DNA of 64,000 bases. It comes from Cyanophora paradoxa. Its lineage: Eukaryota; Glaucocystophyceae; Cyanophorales; Cyanophoraceae. The stretch covers positions 372,001 through 436,000 of the forward strand of contig QPMI01000395.1 in assembly GCA_004431415.1 (NCBI GenBank). The letters are read 5' to 3'. Each line of letters begins with the position of its first letter. Position 1 is the first letter of the stretch. Made by a program: the position numbers and the translations under genes. Below the pieces are notes generated by a model. That model saw only the letters and a program-made list of their open reading frames with translations, did not search any database and was not told the origin of the DNA. Shown here in pieces: positions 49,716-61,700 of this stretch.

Positions 49716-52700
49716 CGAGCCCGACCCGCCAGTCGGGGGCGCCTCCGGGCCGTTGTTGCCCGCCGGCGTGGGCGTCGGCTGCAGCCCGCCAGGCACCACG
49801 CCGGACGCGCACTGCGTGTCAGTGCAGGCGTCGACGACGGTCAGCGCGACGCCGTCGATGGTCAGCGACGACCCGACGCGGATCGTGCGCGGGACGGCGG
49901 CGGCCGTCGCGGCCGAGTCGAACGCCGCCTCCTTCGAGTCGTAGACGCGGCCGTGGGCCATGACGGAGCCGCGGCGGAAGTCGTGCACGGCGAGGCGCGC
50001 CGCGTCGATGCCGGCGAGGCGCGCGACGGCGGCGGACGCCGACGCCTGCGTGGAACCGCTCGCCGACCAGCGCGCCACGAGCGACGCCTCGTCCTCGGCG
50101 GTCGGCGCCTGCATCTTCACCGTGAAGCCCGCTGCGAGGTCCGGTCAGGAGGAGCGGCAGGCCTTCTCTTGGGCCGGGAGCGCGCACCGAATGGGGCCGT
50201 GGTGCTGACGCTCGCGCCGCCCGTGGCGAGGCTGAAGGAGTTGGTGCCGACGGCCAGCGAGTTGGCGGGGGCCGTCGTGAACGCCTTCACGAGCGCGTCG
50301 CCGACGACCTTCGCGTCTCCCGCCGCCGCGTCGTCGGGCGCGCCGTCGAGCACGCGGAGCCTGCGAACGAAGCGTGAGCGAGGAGTGCCGGCGAGAGCCG
50401 CCGGCGGGATTCCGCACGTCAGCTTCACGGATCCGAACTCGACAGAGTTGAAGAGGACGCGGGAGGCGTCGACGGCGGAGAGGCCGGCCTGCTGAAGGAG
50501 CCGGACGCCGAGCGAGACCGCCTCCGACTGCTTCGACTTGTCGCTCTTCCACGCGTCCACGACCGCGCGCTCCGCGTCCGCCGAGCCGAGGCCGAGGCGC
50601 ACCGTCACGTCGACTGCGAGGGGGCGTAAGCAAAGCGCAGGGGCAGACTCCGAGACTCCCGAGAGCAGACGGACCGTACGAGCGCGGGGTGAGGTACTCG
50701 AGAGTGACGCTGAGAGGGGAGTAGTCCTGGCCGTTCCAGGCGACCTCGACCGAGACGGAGGCGGCGACGGCCGCGGGGCCGGGCACCACAAACTGCAGCT
50801 TCTGCTCCGAGAGGCCGGAGGAGGGGGCGGCCACGACGGCGCCGCCCTGGCCCCCGAGCCGCACGAGCACGGTGTCGCCCGTCACGGGGAAGGCGCCCTC
50901 GGCGGAGAGCGTCGTGTGCACGTTGACCGCGAGGGGCACGCGCCGGGGCGAGAGCGACCGGGCGGCGGGCGGGGCGTAGTAGTTGAACGCCGCCCAGGCG
51001 CCCTCCAGCGACGTCGCGCCCGTGACCACCAGCCGCACCGGGACGACGCCGGCCTGCCGCGAGAGCGGCTGCGGCGCCGTGCACACGACTGCGCCCGCGC
51101 CCGAGGCGCGAGCCGTCGCGCGCTGGCCGTTGACCGTGCCGAAGACGCAGCTGACGGAGCCGGCCGCGAGGCTCTGCTCGGTCACCTTGTCCGCGCCTGC
51201 GCCGCCGTACTTGACGGTGACGGCCGTGCCGCCCGCCACCGGACCGCCCCGCGGCACGACCGATGCGACATCGATGGTCGGGAGCGCGGGCTCCGGCTTC
51301 GCCGTCGGCGCCGGCGACTGCGCCGGCAGCGGCGTGGCCGTCGCTTCCGGCGTCTCGGGCGCCGGCGTCGGCTGGAAGTCGGTTAGAACGCGGCGAATGC
51401 GCAAGGCTAGATAGATAGAGGCGAACCGAGCTCGTGGGCGGGGCGGTCGGCGTGGGAGGCACGGTCGGCACGGGCGGGACAGTCGGCGTGACGACAGTCG
51501 TCGTGACGAATGTCGCGAACTCTGACCCATAGGACGTGCCGTCCACGGCCAGGTACACGCGGTACGTGGTGCCCTGGCCCTGCAGCTGGATCGCCGCCGC
51601 CTGCGGCGAGAACTTGCACACGAAGGCCGTGGCCGAGCTGGCATTCGCCGCGAAGGTGCCCATGACCGTGCCGCTCGTGTCCGTGATGCGGCAGCGCGGG
51701 GTGCCGGCAGCCGCCAGCTCGGCCCAGCGCAGCGCGTCCGGAAGGCCCGCCACGGTCAGCGGAATGTCGGTGGCTACGCCCGGATCCACAGGGTTCGCGT
51801 TGGGCCGGCTCAGCGTGTACGTGCCTGCGAAAGACGTACACAATCAGTGGACCATAAACAACGAAATGGCTGTGATCCAATTCTCACCGAGCAAGTCGAT
51901 GGGAGTCTGGCTGGAAACGTCATTATCAGCCGGGAAGTAACTGACGCCGTCCGCCGAAATCTGGACGCGCAGCTGGTCCGGCTGGAGGCCCGCTGGCGCC
52001 GTGCACTGGACGAGCGTGGCAGAGATGGCGATGGCGGGGCTCGTGGCCGTCGGCGTCGCGCCGCCAGCCACGCGCGTGAAGCGGCAGCTGGCGGAGGCGA
52101 CGCCGAGACTGGTGGGGAAGTTGGCGACGGCGACCAAGACCGTCGTGCCCGAGACAATCGCCACCGGAGACACCGCTTTATTGGTCAGCGTCGGCGGCGC
52201 TGCGAACGCTCGCGTCAGACGGAGTTTCCGCAGGGCTCAGGGCGCAAGGCTCCTCTGTGGGCACCGTAGACGGTGAACTGCGCCGCGGCGTTGACAACGG
52301 CGACCGAGGCGTTGCGCCCGAGAACGGAGATGCCGACTTGGAAGAGCCCCGGGCCGGGCAGCCTGGCGGGGTCCACCGCGCACACCTGCCGATCGAGATC
52401 GCGCGTGAGGCGCGCGGCGACGGCCAAGGAAACGAGCGAATGCGCCGCACCGCCTGCGTGCTGGTGACAGAGGTCGCTTCGAAGACGGGCCCGTCGACGC
52501 CGAAGACGCAGCGGAGCGGCTGCCTCGCGAGCGCGTCGTACACGTTCCCGTTGGCGGCGTAGCCGGCCGGGCTCGTCGTGAAGAGGCTCGTCCCCGTCAC
52601 GGTGACCGTGCACGAGGAGAGCGTCAAGGCGCACATCTTCGGGCTCACGGAGACGACGGCCGGCGCCAGGTCCGCGGCGGTGACCGCGAATGCGGCAAAC

Positions 52701-55700
52701 GCCGTCGCGCGGCACGTGGCGCGGGGCGACGCGGCGAAGAGGTTCACGGGCGGGACGATCGCCGCCTTGGCGGCGTCCTCCGCCCAGCCCGCCATCGGCG
52801 TGTTCTCCAGGTAGTACTTGCAGGTGACTGCGCGCGAGAAATGAAGCACGTTAGCGACGCGCCGATGCAACATCTAACCGTTGAGTTGCGCACCGATCTG
52901 GGGCCACGAGTCGGCCGCCGCAGGTTTGGCGATGGGCAGGGTGACGTCAAAGGAAGCCCCGGCGGGGAGCGAGAGAACGTCGGTGCCCGCCGTCGGCTTG
53001 GAGGCCTCGACGGTGACGTACGGCGAAATCGCGCCGGCGGCCGCGACGGGGAAGTGGCAGACGCCGCTCGAGCAGCCGCTGCCGCCGTACTTGGCGAGCT
53101 GCAGCACGAAGCCCGTCGCGCCGTTCGCAGACCAGAAGGCGCTGTCGGCGGCGACGGAGACGGCGACGTCGTTGGGCGTGTCGGCGCACGACGGGTCCGT
53201 CCCGCCCTGCACCGTCGCCGCCGCCACCGTCGAACCCGCGAGCGGCACGTGCGCCGCGTACCCGTCGAACATGTACGTGTAACCCCCGGACGAGAAGGAT
53301 GCGAGGATGCACTTGACGACGCCCGTGGGCGACGAGGTCGCGAACGAGACGCTGTTGCCGGAGACGAGCATGTAGAGGCCGGAGCGGCGCGACGTTGCGT
53401 CCGACTCCTCCTTGCCGCCCACCGCCGCCAGCCGGCGCCGCCGCGCCACCACCGCGTCCGGGCCGCCCCCGAGGCCCTGGAGGCCGCTCTGGATGGACGC
53501 AGACTTGAGAGCGTCCACGCTGGGCTGTGTGTTGTTGCACGCGGTGATCCGCCGCATCAGGTTGAACGCCTTCGTCTTCGTCGCCTCGTTCGTTGCCGCG
53601 TTGTCCAGCACGACCTGCAGCGTCGTCGTCGCCTGCTGCGACATCGTCGCGGTGCTGCGAGCGGCGCGCGTCAGCAGCTCCCATATAATACATCGCAGGG
53701 GTTAAACGCTATGGAGCCCGTCGCTTGCCTGCAGACGGTCTTGTTGACGCATTCGTCGAGGAGGCCGAGCAGCTTGTCGCGGACACCCGCCATCGCGCTC
53801 CGCGCGGCGAGTTCGTCCGACGGCAGCAGGCCACACCGCACGCCGCTGAAATTTCCGTTACAGATGCACTTGAAGTCGGGCCGCCCCGAGCAGGAGCCCT
53901 GCCCCGAGCACTCGAGGCCGTTCGCGTCCTTCAGGCACGCTGCGAAAAGCTCAGCACCGCTCGTCTAAACGCCTTCCAACAAGAGAGGGGGGCGCACTCT
54001 GCATGGCGACGGCGACTTCCTGCGCCTTGGCGTTGGAGGCCTCCTGGGCGTTCTTCATGAAGGTGCCCAGCGAGGCGAGGATGTTCAGGATCGCCTGGCA
54101 GTCGCCCTCCTGGTGCGCCTTCTTCATGAACGGGCCGGCGAGGTAGTCGTTCGCGAACGCGGTGATGTCGAACTGCGCGCGAGGGCGCGCGATCAGCTTC
54201 GCGCAAGGTGCGGGCGCGCGCGAGGTCGTCGCCGCACCTCGCGGCCCTCGGTGGCCGCCTTGTACGCCTGCGGGTACACGTTCACGTAGACGGAGCGCGA
54301 GGTGACGCCGCCAAGCGGGTCGGAGATGTAGCCGATGAGCGTCACGAGGTAACTGCGGGCGGGGGCGGGGGCGATCGCATGTCAGAGCCGAGAGGAGCGC
54401 GGCAGCTGCAGAGATGGATGGCGCGGCCGCACTTGTTCGAGGGGTCGCCGACGGGCAGCTGGGTGGCGAAGGTCTCCTTGCCGAACGACGGGAGCGACAG
54501 GATGCTCTCCACGGCGCCCGTGAGCGCGCTGGCGTTGCCGACGACGAAGCGGTACTCGTACGTGAGCGGCCGCGTATCGGTGTCGCCGCTGATCTCGTAG
54601 CCGCGCCGCCAGCTCGTCATGTTGATCGCGAAGTACGTGTCGAGCTCGTAGCCCGACGTTGCGTTGACGCTCACCTTGCCGCCCTCGGGCGGGCGTGCGA
54701 CGGTCACCGTGTACGACGCGCGGCCGATGGAAGGGCTGCGCTCGTTCTTTGCCCTTGCCGCCGCCTTGAACACGTACACGCCGCCGGACGAGAGCGACAG
54801 GGGGTCGACGCTGACGCGGGAGGTCCGCTTGCCGGTCACGAAGTTGACCGTCGGGATGTCGATCCCGTCCGGAGTCTCGACGGACCACTCGTACTCAAAC
54901 TGGCCGGGCAGATCCACGGACGCGGCCAGAACGAAGTTTCCGTCTAGGCTCGCCGCGCCCTTCTTGGAGATGAAGCCGCCGCGAGACACCTGCGGAAGTC
55001 GACCGATCAGAGCCGAGGCAACGAGATGGACCGCGCGGGAGGAGAGGCGCGTACCCCCACGGCGGAGATGGAGACCACGGGGGGCGCCCCCTGCACGATG
55101 TTGACGCGGCGGCGGAGGAGGATCGTGCGCGTGTCGCGCGCGACGGTGACGTTGAAGGAGAGCGTCGTCGGCAGGCCGAAGTAGTTGGCCGGCACGTTGA
55201 GCTTCCAGCGCCCGGGCGGGTCGAAGTTGCCGGAGGCGCGCGCCACGAGGTCGATCAGGCTCTGCTGCGCGTTCGCCGACGTCTGGCGGCAGGGCAGCCC
55301 GGTGCCCTCGTCGAGGCACGTCCACGAGTACTCGAAGTCGGTCTTCTGCGTCAGCGAGTCGTCCGGGTCCTCGGCGACGACGTCGAGCGAGAACTGCTTG
55401 TTGACGCCGACAGTGAGGTCGCTGGACTCTGCATGCGGACGGTGTTAGGATGATAAGATAGATTAGTCAGGCATCAAAGAGCGCGCGCGCAGGACGCACG
55501 GGAATCCCGCCAGGAGGCGCTGAGATCGCTGCGGGCGACGGCGACCTCGACCGAGTCAGAGTTCGTCCGGTTCTTGTCGATGGTCGCCGTGAATGTGATC
55601 CGGTAGGTCTCGCCGCCCGGGAGCGTGTTGGGCGGCAGGAACAGCGACCGCGTGCTGGTGACGATGCCCGACATGCGCGGGACTTTGGGCGAGCTCGCGT

Positions 55701-58700
55701 TCGTGTTGCGGACTTCCCACTTGAACGTGAGGTCGTCGGCGGAGTCCTCGCAGCGGGCGAGCCGCGCCCCGCCGGTCAGCGCGACAGGCGCGAAGGAACC
55801 GATCTGCAGCAGCGGGATCGAGAAGATTTGGACGACGGGCAGGGGGCCGGTCGCCTTGGTGAACTGCGACGCGGAGTGAGCGGTGCAAAAGAGATCGATT
55901 GAGAAGGCGAACACACCGTGATGCTCGTCTCATCGGAGACGCCTCCCAGGAAGTTCTTCACCTGCAGCTTCACCGTGTACGTCCCCGCCGGGTAGCGGCT
56001 TGACTCCGGGATGAAGCGCGTCTGGTACGCGTCCGAGCTGCCCGACGTGAAGATCGATTTTGTGGCCGTCGTGTCGAGCGCATCCGCCTGGGGCGACTTC
56101 CAGAAGTACGTGAGGCGCCGGTTCTCCGAAATCGCCTGCAGGAAGATGTCCTCGCAGAAAGCAACGGACGAGGGGCCCTGCGGCACTGCTGTTAGATAGG
56201 GGAGTGGCCGAGAAGAAATTCGACGAACCAGAATGTTGGCCTTGATCTTGACGACGGTCTCGGGGGCCCCGACCAGCGCCGTGAGGGCCCTGCAGCGGGG
56301 AAAGCTTAAGAGCGCCAAAAAGAAGAAAAAGAAGAAGATGCGGACCCGCCGGACGCGCGGCGGGAGTTGTTCGAGTGGACGCGAAGGTCCAGGTCCGAGC
56401 GCATGGTGAGGTTGGCGCCCACGTTCAAGAGTGACGCCGTGTCGAGGATGACGCGCAGCTCGGTGAACGAGGCCCACTCGCAGCTCGAGTCGGCGCCGAT
56501 GCGCAGCATCGTCCCCGCGTCGAAGTACGCGCCGCACGCCGTCGTTGTGAGGCCGGCGCGGTTCGTCGCGACGTCGAAGAGCACGACGATGGCGGAGCCC
56601 GTCGACGTGAACCTGGCGGAGGCGATCGACGGGCTCCGCGCTGCGCGGCGGTTAGCGCGAGGGTGACTGGAGCGGGCAGAGATCGCAGCCGCCGCGCACC
56701 TTCCGTCGTGTTGATGACCAGGCCGGCCTCGCCGAGCGGGCCGGAGAGGGACACGGTCGCATTGTCGCCGGCGCCGCCGGCGGGGAACGCGGTCCAGCGA
56801 ACCGTGATGATCCAAGGGTCTGTCTGGGACCAGGGGACCAGCGTGAAGGGAAGGGTGACAGCCGACGTCTCCAGCGGGCCGGAGACCGACGTCTCTACGA
56901 CCTCTGTGCTGGCCGGCTGGAGCGTGCCCTGCGGGGCGAAGCGGACAATGACCGTCTCGTTCAGGCCGAGCTTGCGGGCATTGCCGTAGCGGTCGCGCAG
57001 GTCGACGTGGATCGCGGAGTGCGAGCCCGCCACGATGCTGGCGAACGCGTACGCCCCTGACGCGGGGAGCGCGACGCGCGCGGCCGAGGCGGTACCGTTG
57101 GAGCAGAGGAAGCTGCTGGCGGCGACGGTGCGCGAGAAGCCGACCGGCTCGCCGGGCAGGAGCGTCAGCTGCACGGTCGAGCCCGCCACGTCCTGCACGC
57201 CGGCCGCCGTCCACGCGGCAATCTTCACCGTGTACGTGCCGGAGATGGTTGTGTCGTTCTCGGAGAGGGACACAGTCGCATTTGCGGCGTTGAGCACGCC
57301 AGTGAAGTTGCGGAGCACAGCGCCGTCGACGACAAGGGCGAAAGAGTCCGTGCCGACGTCGCGGGCGTTGCCGTACTGGTCGCGGGGGTGCACGTCGATG
57401 CCCACGACCGAGCCGACCGGCCGCGAGAGCGCCGACGAGATCGGCTGGGGCGAGTACGAGACCGTTGTGGTCGTGAGGGATAGGGTGGCGGGCGCGACCT
57501 CGATGACCTGGGAAGAGCCAGGCAGCAGCTGTCCGCTGAGCCGGACGCTCGCGTTGAAGGCGCCGCGGAGAGTGCACGACAGTCCCTTGACGACGTAGAA
57601 CGGAGACGAGGCGGAGGAGATGGCCGCCGATCCCGACGTGCACGGCGCCGAGACGGAGACAGTGAAGACGACCGACGGGTCCGTCACGTTGTTGCCATCC
57701 GCGTCGCGGGCGAGAACCGAAACGTCGAACGTCTCTCCCGCCCGGATCCGCGCCGTCGAGTACGAGGCGACGCACGAGGCCGCAGAGGCCGGGCCCGGCA
57801 CGATGGAAACGGACGCGCCGCTTCCCGTGACGTTGGCGCCGTTCAGCTGGACGAGGGCCGTGTAGGTCCTGGCCACGCGAGCTGTGCCGGAGCAGCGAAC
57901 GAGGCCGACAGCAGTCGCGTCGGCGGCGCAGGTGAATACCACAGCGTCGACACCAGAGGCCACCAGTCGCACGGTGACCTCCGAAGCCGCGGTGTGGGGC
58001 GCAAGGTTGCCGTACGTGTCCATCAGCTGGACCACGACGACCGAGAGAGAGCCGGCGGCGGCGAAGCTCGAGGAGACCACTGAGGTGCGGACCGCGTCCG
58101 CCCTGGACGGGCGCACGACAAGCGAGAACGGAGATCCCAGGATGCCGACGCCGCCGAGAGAGACGTGCAATGCGTGAGTCCCAGCCACAGTCGAGCGAGC
58201 AATCATTGTTGCAAAGGCCGGGTTCCCTTCGGCAGTCCCAGCGGTAGTCGGCTCAGTACTGTCTGACTCCAGGACTGTTCCAGTGCTCGTTTCGATGCGG
58301 ATATCGAATTTATCGCCGCCGCCCCGCTTCGGATGTTCGGTGCCGTTGATGCGGATGTAGGCGAAGATACTGAAAAACGCGGATTGACCCGCCTCAAACG
58401 AGATGATCCCGTTGACAATATCCGTTTTGCATGTACTAGGCGTAATGTCGCCTGTGTGCGAGCGTGAGCGTTGCAACTGGGGACGCGAATTATGAAATCG
58501 AAAAGCGCACGGTACTCGAAAGCCGTCTTGCTCGTCGACAGGAACGTCTCGATTTCGGTGTCGTTGACGTTGGAGACGCGGATGTCGTACGTGGTGAGGC
58601 TTGGTTCGGCGGGGATGAAGCAAGAGATCAAGCGGCTCGATATGTAGCGCGCTGGGACGTACGCATACGGCATGCCGGCCCCGCCCCGCTCGAGAGCGCA

Positions 58701-61700
58701 GGCGAGCGTGGAGAGGTTGGCAAAGTTCGAGCCGGCGACGGTTACCGCCGTGGCTGCACTGGCTCCGGCGAGGCCCTGGGACGGCCGGACTGACTCGGCC
58801 GAGGGCGAGCGGGCGTCGTCGTAGGCGCAGACGGGCGTCGGGAAGGAGACGAAAGTAGCGCCGTCCAACGCGACCTCGACTCGGTAGTCGTTCGACGCCA
58901 CGGAGACGCTCGGCGTGCACGTGCCGCGCGTGAACCGCGTGCCAGCCGCTGGGCTCGCGCCCACGTCGGCGACGACGGCGCGGAACTGGCCGGCGACGGT
59001 CGTCGCCCCGTCCAGCGAGACGAGGCGGCAAGACATGGCCGGCGTCGCGAAGAAGGCTCCCGAGACGGTGAGCGCCACGGACGTGATCGACTGCGGGGTC
59101 GTCGGAGTGATGCTCGTCGGCGCGGAGGACGCTGCGCGCAAAGGATCAGGGAACGTCTAGTAAATGGGGAGTGGAGAGTCCGGACCGTAGATAACGAATC
59201 CGGCGAACGCCGAGGTAGCCTCGGTGTCAAGCGTCTGGACCTGGAACTGAGGGAGCAGGACGTCGGCCACGCTGGTGTTGCCGGAAGTGCAGTGGATGGT
59301 CGAGGCGCTGACGTAGACCGCCGGCCAGCGCTGGCCGCCGACGATGCACACGGTCGTGGTGTCAAAGTTCGATCCGGTGACCGTCACCACAGAGCCGCCC
59401 CGTGCGGGCGCGGCAGCCGGAATTACGGAGACAATGGACGGCAGAACTGCGAGGCCACTCAGTTTGGGGAAAACAGAATCAGGTTCGAATCTGCGCACCG
59501 AAGAGCGAGAACGGAATGGGGACGGCGGTCTGCCCGTTCGGCGCGAAGTGAAGGTGCACACTCTCTTTGACGCCGGAGGCCAGGCGACCGGTGATCTCCG
59601 GCACGACGCAGCTGAAGGCGCCCGCGGAGTAGGACGCCGCTATGACGCCCGTGATGGCCGTTGTGCCGTTTTTGAGCTGGCAAGTGCCCGCCAGGGTCGC
59701 CGCCGCGGGCAGCGCGCGGAACGCCGGGTGCGAGATGACGATGGTGGGGCGCGGAGTTCCCGCGGTCGAGGCGGCCGACGGAGTGACCGAGATCGAGTCC
59801 GCCGGCGCCGCGCCGAGGTCGTAGTACGTGAAGCTCGGCCGGGCAGCGAACCAGTTCGCGCCGCCCGTGAAGGACACGCGCACGCTGACGGTCCCGTTCG
59901 CGGCCGCGGGAGTCTGGCACGAGACGGTCGTCGATGCGGCGGTCCACGTGCCCGCCACGGTCGAATTTCCGAAGGCGCAGCGGACGTCGGGTGCCGCGGC
60001 GCTGCCAGGGACGGGGTCGGTCTCCAGGAGAATGGAGACGGTCGTGCCGCCTGCCACCGGCCCCGAAGGCGGCGTGATCGAGGCGACGTTCGGCTCGGCT
60101 GAGGAACCAGTCAGTGCTGGAGCACGATCACCAACGAAACGAGAGGTGGGCACCATACGCGAACACGGCGAGGTCGGCGCCGGAGTTCTTCACGGATCCG
60201 GTCGTGGTCTGGTAAAGCGACACGCTCCGCTCGCCACCCACGCCTGGAGTCCAGCTGCAGAGGACGCGCTCCGCGCTCACGAACGTCGTAGAGGAAGGCC
60301 CGACCGGCGCCGCGTCGAAGACACACTGCAGCTGCGGCACGCTGCGGATGTTCGAGCCCGTGATCGTGATCTGCGCAATTCTTAGCTCACAAAGGCATTT
60401 GCAAGCCAGAAAGGCTCTCAAACCACGCTGGAGGAGCCGAGGGGAACGAAGCGCGGGCTCAGGCTAGCGATGACGGGGTCCGCTGCGAAACAACAGGATG
60501 AGCTCTAGCGCAAGTTGCGAAATTCGCGCGGAACGTACACAGCCAGGTGATCGCTGCAGGGCTGTTCGACGAGTAGTCCCTGCAGTTCGGCTGCAAAACA
60601 GAGATGCTCAAACTTCTTGACGAACACACTAGAAGAGTGCAGAGTACTGACCGAGATTTCAATTTGCGAGGTGGCAGTCCCCTTCGGAATAGAGCCGATA
60701 AGCAGCTGCGTGTAGTAGCCCAACGTTTCATTGAGGCCGGCGAGGCCCGTGCTTTGGACGACGGCGCCCGTCGTGACGAAGCGAACGCAAATGGTCGTCG
60801 TGCGCTCCGTGAAGTCCGCCGCGGAGAAGCCCGGCGCGTTCACGGTCAACGTGGCGGTCTCCGAGACGTCGCGCTCCGTCGAGCCGTACCCCGGCGCGAA
60901 CGAGACGGCCCGCCCGGGATCCTCAAAGACCTGGAAGTTGGCCGCGGCCTGGACTGTGTACGTGGTGGACGACTGGACGAAGGTCTGCATGGCCGAGGCG
61001 GCGGCCCGCGCGGTCCGCGTGAGCGTCACGACCAGCGCATAGCGGCCGACTTTGACGCTCGTCGGGATCGCGCAGAAGGCCGTCGTGTTGGGCGCCGACT
61101 CGGAGCGCGTCGCGGGGATCACGAAGGAGGCGCCCGAGGCGGGCCGCAGGATGCACGCGAAGTTGGAGTCGGAGACCTCCATCTGTCCGAGACGGATAAG
61201 CGGGACCAGAAGTGGATATAAGTCGACATCAATGGACGGCACCCTCGGATCCGACGACGATTGTGTGAAGAAGCCGCCGGTGATGGTGATGGTTGTGCCA
61301 AGCGCCTCGGAAGCGAGCAGAGGGGTGGCCGATGAGATGACCATACGGCAGCTGCTTCCATCGCGATCGCCTCCGCAGCGGCCGCAGGGGTCGAACTGCG
61401 TGCCTCCAATTTTGTCGCTTGGGACGCCGTCGCATCCGGTGCAAGTCGAGTTGTCACCACCTGAGCGGAAAATCGAATGTGAGAAAAACCGCACGATAGT
61501 AGGATCGAAAAAGGGCCTCACCACAAACTCGGCATTCGTCAAGTTTCAAAGTGCCCTGCGCAATCGCGGTCAGGACGATCACCTCAGACGGACAGTACTA
61601 GTATGTTCGGCAGCGAATTTGAACAACGCACGTTGACCGCAAGACTGCAGTCGAGGCAGGTCATTCCAAAGTCAGGGCTCGTCACATCCATGCACTTGCC

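Noticed and set aside
53412-59160. Many plus-strand frames opposite the giant gene
   Set aside because: They are Arg/Ala/Gly-rich shadows; the minus strand gives domain motifs and a phase-consistent exon chain.
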